Shown piece by piece: positions 1-8,620 of a DNA stretch of 64,000 nt. Position 1 is the stretch's first letter, and every line of letters starts with the position of its first letter. The position numbers were made by a program, and so were the translations under genes. The notes beneath the pieces were generated by a model. The model saw only the letters and a list, made by a program, of their open reading frames with translations, was not told where the DNA came from and made no database searches. Source of the DNA: Planctomycetota bacterium (GTDB lineage: Bacteria; Planctomycetota; UBA8742; UBA2392); the NCBI GenBank assembly GCA_019636195.1, contig JAHBYA010000004.1:1-64000 (forward strand). The letters are read 5' to 3'.

Positions 1-3000
1 GGGTAAAAGTCACTTCTCGTTCAAAGACGTTGCCGTTGAGCCGCCAGCCATCCTGTTCCAGTTCATCACGAGTGTGAAACAGGTGCGAATCAGAGGTCAT
101 GTTGAACAGCCCCTGCATGAACCTGATGCCCCAAGGATTGCCTTGTTCCTTGTCGTTCTCGTTGATGAGCACGGGGACCCGACGGTAAATGCCAAGCGTG
201 ATCTCGGCGTCACGGCGGGTACGAAACACTGGGCAGGTGGCAGTGTTCGGATTGAGCAATTTGATTTCTTCCGGAGTGAGCGTGAATCGCCGCGACTCTT
301 CAGCGAGTTCCGCTGGGTCGTGGAGGAAGAAGGCGAAATCTGCGGATCCCACGGGTCGCTGACGACCGGATAAGAAGAGTAAGCAGAACTTGAATCGGCT
401 ATCGACATCCTCGAACAGCTTCCTTCGATTCTCGAAATCGTAGAGCGCCGCAAGCGACTTCCTCTCAACCAGGTCACGGAAGAACGGCGCGGTGGTTGCG
501 TCGGTGGCGATGCCAGTCGGCAGGATTACTCCGAGCCGACCACTGTCCGAAAGGAGGTCGCGATCTCGTTCTGCGAAGACTTGGTAACTATTGATTCGGC
601 CCGTGCCTGTCAGCGGGTACGTTCCGGAGGCCCTCAAGAAAGTGGTAACGTTGTTGTAGGCAGCGAGAGCGAACTGATACTCGTTGTAGAGCAAGGGGTC
701 AGACTTGCTCAGTGCGGCGATGAGCTTCTTTCGCTTTGCGCCCTCTGCAACTGCCACATCCGAATTGCGGGTGGCAAAGAACTCTTGCTCCTTCAACTCG
801 ATGTGGTCCCACGGCGGATTTCCAATGACAGCTTCAAATCCTCCGCCCGGACTCCGCTTGATGTTCTGGCCGCCGGGCGTTGTGGGCGCGTAGAAAACCT
901 CCGGAAACTCCAGTTCCCAGTGAAAGAAGCGATGCTCGGCAAACCCTTGGCTCGCTACCTTTGGGACGCTGTTGAACCATGAATCGGCTTTGTTGTTCAC
1001 CTTGTCCGTAATGCTTGGCTTGCGCCGCGAAGATTCCGCCATTGAACGCTGGCGAGTGTTATCCAGCATCGTCTTCTGGGACTTCCCGCCCAGCGGCTTG
1101 CCCTTGTCTTCAACGTAGCCCTCAGCGTTGGCGCTAAGAAGCTCTTCTACGGCGTCGCTGTTCAACCATTCGATGGCTGCGATCTTGCCGTCCCGTTTCT
1201 TGCGCCCGCTGCCTGTTTGCTCAGCCACCGGGCCATTGCCGAACCACTGGCTGGTGTAGATGTCGAGGATGCGCTTGAAGGGCGCGAGCGCGTCCTGAGC
1301 CCGCTTGTGCTCGCTGCGACTCTTTGCGGCTTGGTCGGCGGTACTGTCCGGCATCGCCGCAATCTGGCGCGCAATGTCGGTGGCCAACATGAGGCCAGCA
1401 AATCGGCTGCTGAACATGCCTGCCGACCTCTTCAGCGTTTGTTCAACCTCTTCGACTGTCACGCCAACAAGTGAATTGCCGCATTTGAGGTGGTGGTCAA
1501 GGAAGCTCAGCGGTGCACCCAGCGTGAAGCAGTCCAACCACAGCGACACCTTGGCCAGTTCCACAGCCATCGGGTTCAGGTCAACGCCGAAGATGCAACG
1601 CTTCAGAACGTGGCGCTTGAGCAGGTTGATGTCCGTGAGCCGCTCCTCGCGGACTTCCACTCCCGACTTTTGCAGGGCACTCTGAATTTCTCGCCGAGTC
1701 CGCTGGATGAATGCCTGCACCGGGTTCCATGCGAAGCCGCTGAGGAACGCCAACATGCGGTCGGTGATGAAGTCCACCGCCTCGACCAAGAAGTGGCCGC
1801 TGCCCATTGCCGGGTCCAGTACCCGCAAAGTGAACAGGTCGTCCACCAGGCGCTTGTACTCGTTTGCTACCTTCTCGGGGTCGTCGCCCTTGAGTCCTTG
1901 GGCCTTGAGAGCCGCGTCCTTCTTCTTGGCAGCGTGATAAGCGACCTCGGCCTTTCGGAACTCCGAGCGCAGGCCGTCCAGTTTTTCTTGCAGCACTGGG
2001 CCGACGGTGTGCTCGACGATGTACTTGACAATGTAGTCGGGTGTGTAGTAGCTGCCGGTGGCCTTGCGCTCGTGTTTGTCGTTCGTGAGGTACACCGCAC
2101 CTTTGCGCAGGAACCCGTTTTCGGCCCCGTGCATCTTGACGCGGTTGGCGATCTTCAGTTCCTCCTTCTCGGCCTGCTTGGCTGGCACGATGGACTCGCC
2201 CTTCTTGCCCTTGACGATGGCCATGCGCTCAGAGGCGACCTGCACCTTGAACTCCAGCAGGCCCTCGTAGATCGACCCAAGCTGGCGCACGCCCAACGAC
2301 TTGTAGTCCACGGGCACGAGCTTGTGGGTTCTGTCGTCTTCGTCGCGAGCGAGACGGTCCAGGCCGAGCGCCAAGTAACGGTCCGGCACTCTGTGCTTGG
2401 CCAGAAAGCGGGCGGCATCGGCTTCGTCGGAATGGTCATCGACCTCGGGCTCGGTGATGAACAGGCCGCCGTTGTACTTCGGGACGTTCACTTTGCTTTC
2501 GCCATCGTTGACGATGCGGAAGAGTTGCATCAGGCGGACGTAATAGCCAGTTTCGGATGGCGAGAATCCTTTTTCGATGGCCGTGTCGGCCTGCGCCTCG
2601 TTATCCCCCGCCCGCTTTGCCAAGTCGGCGCACAGTTTACGAAGGCTGACTTCGCGGTAGTTGGCCTCTGCGATAGGCAGCAGGTCCAGCGACTCGGCAT
2701 AGAGGAGAAAGATCAGCCGGTATAGCAGGGTCAGAGTGCCGCGAAACACGCCGTGTAGGCGCTCTTCCGAAAGGTCGGGGTCCTTTTCCGTGGCCCGGAT
2801 GTGTGCGATGAAACCTTCGGCGAAGTGCGGGAAGATCTCCTCGAATACACGGCCTTTCAGGCGCTCGCCTAGCTCCTTGGCGTAGGTACGGCTGCCCTCG
2901 AAGATGCGGTCAAGGAAGCTGGGGCCGGACTTGCCGTCCTGTTCGGGACCCGGCCTGAACGCAGCGGCCCGGAACATCAGCCAGAAGTAACGGAAGGCTT

Positions 3001-4093
3001 CACCGTCAGCCTCCTGCGTCGCCAGTGTCTCGCGGAAGTCAACCTCGTAGAAGTTGGCGTGACGCCCGTGCGCCTTGGTGTGGTACAGCCGCCAATGCTT
3101 GCCATTGGTAAGGATCGCCCACTCGGCCTTGCCTTGCTCAAACTCCGCGACAACGCGGACTGCCGGAATGTCGTCGGGGCGCTCAGTGTCTTTCTCGTCC
3201 TTGGTGTCGAGGGAACGCAGCCAGTGGTAGGCAAAGCAGACCACGTGATCCGAGAGCCGGAGCATGGGGCCTTTGTCTGTAGCTTCGGCGGGCTTCGGGT
3301 CGTGGCCGAACTGCTTGAGCACGGGCAGAACGACTTCATTGATCGTGGTTGCGGCGGCGTCTTTGTTTCGGTCCCCGATGGCGCGGATGGCTTTGAATGC
3401 GGCTTTAGCGGCGTCGATGTCTTTCCATTCGGGCTCTTCGGTAAGGCGGTGCTTCAGGTAGTGGTCGGAAAACAACGCCACGTTGTTGAAGCGGGGTTCA
3501 CTCCACTGGGCGATGCCGAAGGCAGAAGACAGCTTGTCCAACTGGCCAAGGTCGTCAATGCAAGTGAACGTCATGCGCCGCAGCGTGCGCAATGCTTCCG
3601 TGGTTGGCTTTCGACGCTCGACAGAAATGGCGACGGGCCGGGCGCGAGTGGTCGTGGAGTCTTCGGGATCGTCTTCGGCGATCTTGCGGGCATGTTCGAC
3701 GAGCACGAAGTCGAGCCGCTCATAGTCAGGAGTGGTCAGGACGAACAGAAACCAGCCGTCGCGGTTGTTGAACAGGTTTGTGACGGCGCGACGGTGGGCA
3801 AGCGTCACCGAGGCGACTTCGAACAGATAGACCTGGAGGCCGCCGTTGGCGGAAATTCGCTCCACGTGTTTCAGGGCGCTGCGTAGCGCGGATTGGGCGA
3901 TGCCCAGCGCGTCAGCAGTCTGGGGCAACCGCTTGTCGGTGTCGTAGCCCAACCGGGCAAAGAATCGGGCCAGCGCATCCCGGCCATCAATGGCCTGAAC
4001 GTCGTGCGGGGTAAGTTCAAGGTCGTCGTGCACCAAACGCAACTCCGCCGAGATGACACGTGGCGTACTTACGCCACCGCGTCTGATCGCCAT
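1..4093 (-). CDS. Type IIG-like (Eco57I class) DNA methyltransferase, partial
   Basis: The frame is open from an ATG at 4093 to the window edge, 1364 codons, so the C-terminus (usually target recognition) is missing. Near residue 759 it reads DPAMGSGHFLVEA, the AdoMet-binding motif I. Residues 1092-1095 are NPPW, motif IV of N6-adenine methyltransferases. YYTPDYIVKYIV near residue 681 also fits this family. Near residue 327, ILTNGKHWRLY resembles the N-terminal half of single-chain restriction-modification enzymes. I cannot point to a clear PD-ExK nuclease triad, so methylation is well supported and cleavage is only inferred from family architecture. It lies 109 bases downstream of another minus-strand gene and may be co-transcribed with it. 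The start has only a weak ribosome binding site. Confidence 0.88.
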   Translation of the reverse strand, partial: MAIRRGGVSTPRVISAELRLVHDDLELTPHDVQAIDGRDALARFFARLGYDTDKRLPQTADALGIAQSALRSALKHVERISANGGLQVYLFEVASVTLAHRRAVTNLFNNRDGWFLFVLTTPDYERLDFVLVEHARKIAEDDPEDSTTTRARPVAISVERRKPTTEALRTLRRMTFTCIDDLGQLDKLSSAFGIAQWSEPRFNNVALFSDHYLKHRLTEEPEWKDIDAAKAAFKAIRAIGDRNKDAAATTINEVVLPVLKQFGHDPKPAEATDKGPMLRLSDHVVCFAYHWLRSLDTKDEKDTERPDDIPAVRVVAEFEQGKAEWAILTNGKHWRLYHTKAHGRHANFYEVDFRETLATQEADGEAFRYFWLMFRAAAFRPGPEQDGKSGPSFLDRIFEGSRTYAKELGERLKGRVFEEIFPHFAEGFIAHIRATEKDPDLSEERLHGVFRGTLTLLYRLIFLLYAESLDLLPIAEANYREVSLRKLCADLAKRAGDNEAQADTAIEKGFSPSETGYYVRLMQLFRIVNDGESKVNVPKYNGGLFITEPEVDDHSDEADAARFLAKHRVPDRYLALGLDRLARDEDDRTHKLVPVDYKSLGVRQLGSIYEGLLEFKVQVASERMAIVKGKKGESIVPAKQAEKEELKIANRVKMHGAENGFLRKGAVYLTNDKHERKATGSYYTPDYIVKYIVEHTVGPVLQEKLDGLRSEFRKAEVAYHAAKKKDAALKAQGLKGDDPEKVANEYKRLVDDLFTLRVLDPAMGSGHFLVEAVDFITDRMLAFLSGFAWNPVQAFIQRTRREIQSALQKSGVEVREERLTDINLLKRHVLKRCIFGVDLNPMAVELAKVSLWLDCFTLGAPLSFLDHHLKCGNSLVGVTVEEVEQTLKRSAGMFSSRFAGLMLATDIARQIAAMPDSTADQAAKSRSEHKRAQDALAPFKRILDIYTSQWFGNGPVAEQTGSGRKKRDGKIAAIEWLNSDAVEELLSANAEGYVEDKGKPLGGKSQKTMLDNTRQRSMAESSRRKPSITDKVNNKADSWFNSVPKVASQGFAEHRFFHWELEFPEVFYAPTTPGGQNIKRSPGGGFEAVIGNPPWDHIELKEQEFFATRNSDVAVAEGAKRKKLIAALSKSDPLLYNEYQFALAAYNNVTTFLRASGTYPLTGTGRINSYQVFAERDRDLLSDSGRLGVILPTGIATDATTAPFFRDLVERKSLAALYDFENRRKLFEDVDSRFKFCLLFLSGRQRPVGSADFAFFLHDPAELAEESRRFTLTPEEIKLLNPNTATCPVFRTRRDAEITLGIYRRVPVLINENDKEQGNPWGIRFMQGLFNMTSDSHLFHTRDELEQDGWRLNGNVFEREVTFT

Positions 4094-4202
4094 ACAACAT
4101 GGAGCCCGCTGAAAATGGGTCGCCGTGATGTCTTTCTACCAAGCCGAACACAACCGGCCTAGAACCTCCATGCAACGCCCAGAAATGCGGTGAGGTTGGC
4201 AG

Positions 4203-5237
4203 CTACTCTTCTTCGTCGAGCGAACTAGGTCGAACACCAAAGTGCGCGGCCACTGCGCGTCGAACAGCAATAGTAGCGTCGTCTGAAGTCGCAAAGAGGG
4301 ACAACAGTGAGCGCCAGTCTTCCTGTGAGCCCCGAGAGAACGCTGAAAGAGTGCTACGGGCAATCGCGGCGGAGCGGTCGTCGTCAGAGTGAAGCGTACC
4401 CCCGAAGGTTGCCAATTGGACTGAGTCTCCCAGCAACTGCTGAAAGGCGTCTTGCAGGTCGCTGGTTGGGTCGGAGCTGCTCGTCAGCGTGTGGTCGAGC
4501 GCGTGAAGCCCTTCTCCGACGAGTGCTGCAACGAATCGTGCCCCGGCTCGCACTGGTCGCAGGTCGCGCTCGGTGCAATCGGTCGGACTTGTACGATGAA
4601 TTGAGCACCAGTCTGGATGATGCTTTACGAAGCTGACCCGCTTTACCTGCTCTGCTCCGATTTCATCGTGCACCATGAATTCAAGGCAGTGCTCGCCGTT
4701 CCACCAATGCTTACCCTTGGAATCGAGTCCCCAAGGTCCTTCCCACCGGGCAGGATCGTAGCGAGTCAGTCCCAAAGATTTCTCGACGGACTTGTCGTTG
4801 GTCAGAAGGAACCGGCACGCGGTGACTTCGTAATCGATGGCTTCAACCCAGTAAGGATGGCGGGCGCTTGCAAGTGGCCAGTCGAAGGTCAGTTCGATCG
4901 AGCCGTATCGCGAACCGTTTGCCCAGTAGTTAGGCGAGAGCCAGTTCACGAGCACACGGGACTTGTTGAGCCTGCTGTCATCGTAAACGAGCCTTGGGCG
5001 CAGACACCCTTCTCTGGCAATGGAAACAGCACTGGAGATGTGGGTTACGTGTGTAACTTCGTTCAGAGGGCAGCAGTCCGGATTCGTCCAGTTCCTGCGT
5101 TTGCTGGGCTTGCCCAACGTGAAGTCGGTCGGGAGTGCATTCTCAATTGGGGTGGTCACTGGGCACTCCGAAACTGACCTTGCGTCCCCAAGAAACTGAC
5201 ACGTACCCAAATTCCGTCCACAGACCGCATCCGGCAA
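4203..5237 (-). CDS. Unrecognised protein, possibly DarT-like ADP-ribosyltransferase fold
   Basis: I do not recognise this 344-residue protein with certainty. The N-terminal part reads VTHVTHISSAVSIAREGCL, which resembles the H-x-T-H plus 'I..G.L' opening of DarT-type DNA ADP-ribosyltransferases. Further on, CLEFMVHDEIGAEQVKRV resembles the stretch around their catalytic glutamate. Between them lies a Trp-rich block containing WLSPNYW. This likeness is my reading and no more than that. The C-terminal third is helical and acidic, ending in DEEE. The start shown is a TTG; a GTG about 25 codons downstream is an alternative. It is co-directional with the methyltransferase gene, so a restriction or defence role is plausible but inferred. 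Confidence 0.6.
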   Translation of the reverse strand: MPDAVCGRNLGTCQFLGDARSVSECPVTTPIENALPTDFTLGKPSKRRNWTNPDCCPLNEVTHVTHISSAVSIAREGCLRPRLVYDDSRLNKSRVLVNWLSPNYWANGSRYGSIELTFDWPLASARHPYWVEAIDYEVTACRFLLTNDKSVEKSLGLTRYDPARWEGPWGLDSKGKHWWNGEHCLEFMVHDEIGAEQVKRVSFVKHHPDWCSIHRTSPTDCTERDLRPVRAGARFVAALVGEGLHALDHTLTSSSDPTSDLQDAFQQLLGDSVQLATFGGTLHSDDDRSAAIARSTLSAFSRGSQEDWRSLLSLFATSDDATIAVRRAVAAHFGVRPSSLDEEE

Positions 5238-5269
5238 CGGAAGTTGTTCACTTTGGTGTGTCAGAAAGG

Positions 5270-5303
5270 GCCGGTGCGGTCATACGACGATGACCGCACC
5301 GGC
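5270..5303. repeat. Perfect 14-bp palindrome upstream of the 4203-5237 gene
   Basis: GCCGGTGCGGTCAT and its exact reverse complement are separated by a six-base loop. The palindrome lies 32 bases upstream of the proposed TTG start of the minus-strand gene. It could be an operator, a leader hairpin, or a terminator for transcription arriving from the right. Neither side has a convincing U-tract. Confidence 0.6.
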
Positions 5304-5414
5304 GCGAAGGCAGGGCGGCCTTGGCCGTCCACCTCAGGCAACCGCCTTGTAGGCGGCGTAGATGGAGTGGTCAAGCCTGTAACTGCCCTGCCGCTCGTCG
5401 AAGAGGAGGTCGCC

Positions 5415-5549
5415 ATGAGCAAGTGTAAGGTGACGAGTTCCCAGGCCGCGAGCCGCGCAGCACGGGTGTTAGCCAACCCGCGTTCTAGTGCCGCAGCGAA
5501 GTCCGCTGCCGCAAGTGCGCTCTCTCAGCGTCAGGGTCGCCGCAAGTAG
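5415..5549 (+). CDS. Small basic Ala/Ser-rich protein (44 aa)
   Basis: A GAGGAGG ribosome binding site precedes the ATG at 5415 by about six bases. The product starts MSKCKVTSSQAASRAARVL and ends SQRQGRRK. Very similar short proteins with the pattern 'KVTS.QAAS.A...L..P.SS..AK.AAASALSQ' occur in the accessory genomes of many bacteria; their function is not known to me. A hairpin terminator starts 15 bases after the stop, so this looks like a free-standing transcription unit. It sits in the proposed island. Confidence 0.72.
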   Translation: MSKCKVTSSQAASRAARVLANPRSSAAAKSAAASALSQRQGRRK

Positions 5550-5564
5550 CGGTGAACACACTCG

Positions 5565-5599
5565 ACCGGCTGCCCTGCGGGGCAGCCGGTTCCTTCTTA
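5565..5599 (+). terminator. Intrinsic terminator after the 44-aa gene
   Basis: Stem ACCGGCTGCCC / GGGCAGCCGGT (11 bp, four-base loop) is followed by TTCCTTCTT. Confidence 0.75.
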
Positions 5600-5746
5600 C
5601 CCGGTGCCCTATGGCGCTTTCAGCCGTCCAACGGGGCTGAAGTGACCTTCAGTGTGCAAGGCATTATCCGAGGGTTCTGTGTGGCGACGGATCACGTCGC
5701 TCGTGTGGAGCATGGCGGGTATCTCTTAGGTGACGAACGCTTGGCG

Positions 5747-6073
5747 TTACATGACCGGCCCAGAACCACGTCCGAAGGCCCAAAAGTGGTGACTCCGCCT
5801 AGCACGTCGCCTCTGTCGGAGTTGGTACGCCCACGAAGTACCGAAATTCACCAACGCCGCCAGAGCCAGCAGACCGAATGCCACGGCCTCGAATTCTGGC
5901 GAGCCGCAGATCGATCCAATGGCATAGGACGTTTTGGCGAGTACCCGCAACACTCCGGCTACGATGACGGACTCATTGGGCTTCCCTATGCAATCGGCAC
6001 AGACCGGGCATTGAGGCCGCGCCATCCGGTGGCACGCTGTTCCATGCTTCCGGTTCGTCAATACTTGATACAT
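5747..6073 (-). CDS. Small predicted membrane protein with CxxC pair
   Basis: The ATG at 6073 is preceded by GGGAGA at a good distance, giving a 108-residue product. A CPVCADC cluster near the N-terminus suggests metal binding or a disulfide. A hydrophobic stretch, EAVAFGLLALAALVNFG, could form one transmembrane helix and is followed by a very basic segment (RQRRRARRS), consistent with a cytoplasmic C-terminus. I do not recognise the family. A longer open frame exists on the opposite strand but lacks a ribosome binding site and protein-like composition. Confidence 0.5.
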   Translation of the reverse strand: MYQVLTNRKHGTACHRMARPQCPVCADCIGKPNESVIVAGVLRVLAKTSYAIGSICGSPEFEAVAFGLLALAALVNFGTSWAYQLRQRRRARRSHHFWAFGRGSGPVM

Positions 6074-6208
6074 GTGAAGGTCTCCCGTGTGAGGCACGCC
6101 CGATGCGTGCCCTCAAGGAATCCTCCACAGGTTGCGGTTTATCCTTTGTACGCCCGCCGAAAGCCTGTTGGTGGCCCGTCTGTTGCGGCGCAAGTTGCAA
6201 CGCAACAA

Positions 6209-7033
6209 CTACTCATCGTCCGCTATCGCTTCGACGTTGCCAGCCTCGTCAACATAACCGTCAGGGTGCTCACCATAGCCGTGCAGCGCACGAGCCCTTA
6301 GGTATGCAGTTTTCAACGGTTCTCTTGAAAGGGCAGAGCGGTGAAGTGCCATTTTGGCTGCTACTTCGGCTTGGTTCAGGCTGGGGTTGTCTTTCACGAT
6401 GGCCATCACTTGGCCTTCGCGCCCTCCCTTTGGGGTCTTCAGCTTTGCTGACCGAACCGCTGAGTGAGTAGTCGCCTCAGACATCGCCAGTAACTGGCGG
6501 GCGGTTTCCACTCGCGCCGCACTCTCGTCAATCCATCGCGCACAGCCTTCAACTGAGAAGTAGAACTCGGTGAAGTTGAGTTCCGGCGCTTGGTTGAAGC
6601 GTGCATCTTCGGTGCCCCTGTGTTCCTTCTGGTAGCGCACCGCAGCCTCAACTGATCGCCACGCCCGGCGTAGGGAAGCGGCGGCGGCGGGACCGTTCTG
6701 GTTTTCCGCCACTCCCGGCATTACGGCCTTCTCCATAGGGACGGCGACACCCTCAACCAAGTCCTGGATGTATGCCATCCAACGCTGGAACTGAGGCCAT
6801 TCGGTCGTAAACAGGCGTTCTTCTTCCTCAGGTCGAACCATCACGTCGGCACGCGCAAAGAATGTTCTCGATAGATCGAGATGGGGGAATGCCTTGGATC
6901 GCCAGTGCCGGATCAGGCCGTCGGAAATCAGAAAGCACGGAACATGGTTCTTGGTGCGTTCGACGAGTTTCGGCATCGCCGCACGTGCTTCTTCAAGGCC
7001 AGCGAGGGCGTTCTCCAACATCGCGTTTGCCAT
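6209..7033 (-). CDS. Hypothetical protein with C-terminal HTH-like segment
   Basis: Start chosen at the ATG at 7033 (MANAMLENAL), five bases after GGAGAA, giving 274 residues; the frame stays open further upstream but without translation signals. Most of the protein is helical with no motif I know. The segment VKDNPSLNQAEVAAKMALHR near residue 220 resembles a helix-turn-helix of the kind at the end of resolvases and other plasmid proteins ('n..G.s..evA..lgvsr'). The C-terminus is acidic. A DNA-binding role is only an inference. The gene is preceded by a possible 23-codon leader frame at 7089-7160. Confidence 0.62.
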   Translation of the reverse strand: MANAMLENALAGLEEARAAMPKLVERTKNHVPCFLISDGLIRHWRSKAFPHLDLSRTFFARADVMVRPEEEERLFTTEWPQFQRWMAYIQDLVEGVAVPMEKAVMPGVAENQNGPAAAASLRRAWRSVEAAVRYQKEHRGTEDARFNQAPELNFTEFYFSVEGCARWIDESAARVETARQLLAMSEATTHSAVRSAKLKTPKGGREGQVMAIVKDNPSLNQAEVAAKMALHRSALSREPLKTAYLRARALHGYGEHPDGYVDEAGNVEAIADDE

Positions 7034-7088
7034 GTAGATTCTCCGTTGCTTTCTCTCCATCCAGCGAAGGTTGCGTCCCGCAGTAGAT

Positions 7089-7160
7089 TCAGTTGGTGCA
7101 CCCCGCGTCAGCGCGCTTCTCCAAAGAGAACGCGGGTAGTTCAAAGTCGTCAAGCGACAT
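7089..7160 (-). CDS. Possible 23-aa leader peptide
   Basis: MSLDDFELPAF...CTN, 23 residues. The sequence GGAGG lies four bases before the ATG at 7160, as good as any ribosome binding site in this region. The frame ends 55 bases before the next minus-strand gene. It may be a small protein or a translated leader. There is no independent evidence of function. Confidence 0.3.
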   Translation of the reverse strand: MSLDDFELPAFSLEKRADAGCTN

Positions 7161-7259
7161 ACAGCCTCCGAGCATTCCGGCCCTCGCCACCAGTCTACTT
7201 GGATGAGCGACAAGTTGAGCCACTGTGCTCGTTTGTTGAATCGTGTCAGCACGAGATGG

Positions 7260-7272
7260 CCCCCCCCCCCCC
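7260..7272. repeat. Homopolymer run of 13 C
   Basis: Thirteen consecutive C residues lie in the stretch between the 6209-7033 gene and the 7486-7797 gene. Such a run is prone to slipped-strand length change and to sequencing error. It does not fall in a gene I can support. Confidence 0.9.
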
Positions 7273-7485
7273 GATACCACGGTCCAGCACTCCGCTTTCG
7301 CAATTGGGAGCGGGCGGATTGGCTGCGTTGGCATCACCAGGCGGTGAATTGCAGCTTGACTGGGCAGAGGTCCAACCGTTCGCCTTGCCGCGTAGTTACG
7401 CCATTCACTCTTCTTTCGTTGGACCGGCTGTCGCCTTGGGCGCGGCTTGCTGGTCATTTGAAGCCATGCCCAAAAGGAGACAGTC

Positions 7486-7797
7486 ATGCAGGAGTTCATT
7501 GTGGAGTTCTACACGGAAGTGCTAGTTGCCGATGAGCGAGACCCTCAGCGGGTCTCGCTTGCCACCTGCATCTTCAGCGGCAAGAGCAGCACACAAGTGC
7601 GGGCGGAGGCGAGGGCGCTGCTGGACGGGGTTGCCGCCAATGCCGTCGATGCACACGGCGAAACGCTTGAGGCTGAAGCGGTGGGCGTCGAGGTGACGCC
7701 GCTCGAATCGTTCCTTGAGCGCCTGCGAACAGCAGCGGCCATTGTGCGCAACGATCAGGCCGAGGCGGTGAACCGCGCCGAGGAACAGCGCGAGTAA
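7486..7797 (+). CDS. Hypothetical protein (103 aa)
   Basis: The start ATG is preceded by AAAGGAGA at six bases. The product begins MQEFIVEFYTEVLVADERD, an alternating hydrophobic pattern that suggests a beta-rich start, followed by helices rich in Ala and Glu and a charged C-terminus (NRAEEQRE). I do not recognise the family. An intrinsic terminator begins 31 bases after the stop. Located in the proposed island. Confidence 0.62.
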   Translation: MQEFIVEFYTEVLVADERDPQRVSLATCIFSGKSSTQVRAEARALLDGVAANAVDAHGETLEAEAVGVEVTPLESFLERLRTAAAIVRNDQAEAVNRAEEQRE

Positions 7798-7828
7798 GCG
7801 GTACTTCAAGCATGGAGTTCTTTGGACA

Positions 7829-7857
7829 GCCGCCCAATAGGGTGGCCTTTCTTTTTC
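7829..7857 (+). terminator. Intrinsic terminator between 7797 and 7870
   Basis: Stem GCCGCCC / GGGTGGC (7 bp with one G-T pair, loop AATA) is followed by CTTTCTTTTTC. The ribosome binding site of the next gene begins immediately after the T-tract. Confidence 0.72.
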
Positions 7858-7869
7858 ATGGAGGCTGGC

Positions 7870-8217
7870 ATGGTCCTGATAGACGTGAACTACGACATGG
7901 ACGACGTGGCAACCCGCTTCTGGCGGATGCTTGATCGGATCCGGCTTGGGACGCAGGTGACTGACAAGTCCGGGGTTTCTTGGCTTTACATCGGTTACTG
8001 GGTGAAGGGCAGGAAGCTCGTCTATCTGCTGGTGGCGGGTGCCGTCTGCGGCCCAGACACAAAGGTCGAGGAGGACGCCGAAGCCGTGTGCCTCGCGGTT
8101 GGGACCGAAGACCGGGCGGTCATCGTCGTGGAGCGGGAGCACCTCGGCGACGAGCGGTACACGAGAACGGTTTCGCTACGCCTTCCGAGGGGCGGCGAGC
8201 CAGTGCTGTACGGGTGA
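7870..8217 (+). CDS. Hypothetical protein, paralogue of 9666-10016
   Basis: Start ATG at 7870 follows GGAGG by five bases; 115 residues. Starts further upstream overlap the terminator and are unlikely. The protein shares a layout with the gene at 9666-10016: a central SWLYIG (SWLVIG there), a hydrophobic LLVAGAV (LLAAGLR there), and the same C-terminal signature VSLRLPRGGEPVLY (VSLILPNGEPVLY there). The conserved end suggests a common ligand or structural role. Function unknown. The two copies flank a zinc-ribbon membrane protein gene. Confidence 0.65.
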   Translation: MVLIDVNYDMDDVATRFWRMLDRIRLGTQVTDKSGVSWLYIGYWVKGRKLVYLLVAGAVCGPDTKVEEDAEAVCLAVGTEDRAVIVVEREHLGDERYTRTVSLRLPRGGEPVLYG

Positions 8218-8620
8218 AGCGTCCTCGTGTTCTTGAGGGAGGGAACCAGCGCGGTTACGCTGGTGGGCGGTTATGGAGACACGCTTGATGGACTGATCCG
8301 GCAAAGCCGGAAACGAACGCAATAACGCGCACAACCGAATTTCTGCGGCCGTACTCGAATCGACCAAAGTTTCAACAGACCGCAGGCAACGGAGCGCCCC
8401 ACTTGGGGCGGTCTGTGTGTCTGCTTCTGTGAGGGCTCTTGGTCGAGCCTGAGTACGGGGCGGCATGGGCCGTCCCTCCCTTTTTCCATGCGGGGGAGCC
8501 GCTTCCAAGATCTTGATTGGAGGGGCTCAGAATGACGTTTTCGCTACTGCTTGTACCGCTGATCGGCATTTTCCGGCATCGAACATGGGTTGACGAACTA
8601 TCGCTTCGCCGGAGAAGCCC
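8218..8620. other. 403-base gap with several hairpins, no supported gene
   Basis: I see no convincing gene. Short inverted repeats occur, including CCAGCG/CGCTGG at about 8247-8264. A nested hairpin at 8375-8416 has an outer stem ACAGACCGC/GCGGTCTGT and an inner CCCC/GGGG, and is followed by a T-rich stretch. The latter may be a terminator or part of an untranslated RNA. Confidence 0.5.

Noticed and set aside
1490..2725. A 411-residue plus-strand open frame
   Set aside because: It is antisense to the methyltransferase, whose minus-strand frame carries DPAMGSGHF and NPPW; the plus-strand product has no recognisable domain.
5552..6301. A 249-residue plus-strand frame
   Set aside because: No ribosome binding site, composition is not protein-like, and it starts inside a terminator region. 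The minus-strand frame at 5747-6073 is better supported.
7089..7499. A 136-residue minus-strand frame across the poly-C run
   Set aside because: It crosses the homopolymer, has no family resemblance and no good ribosome binding site. Only the 23-codon 3' part has translation signals.
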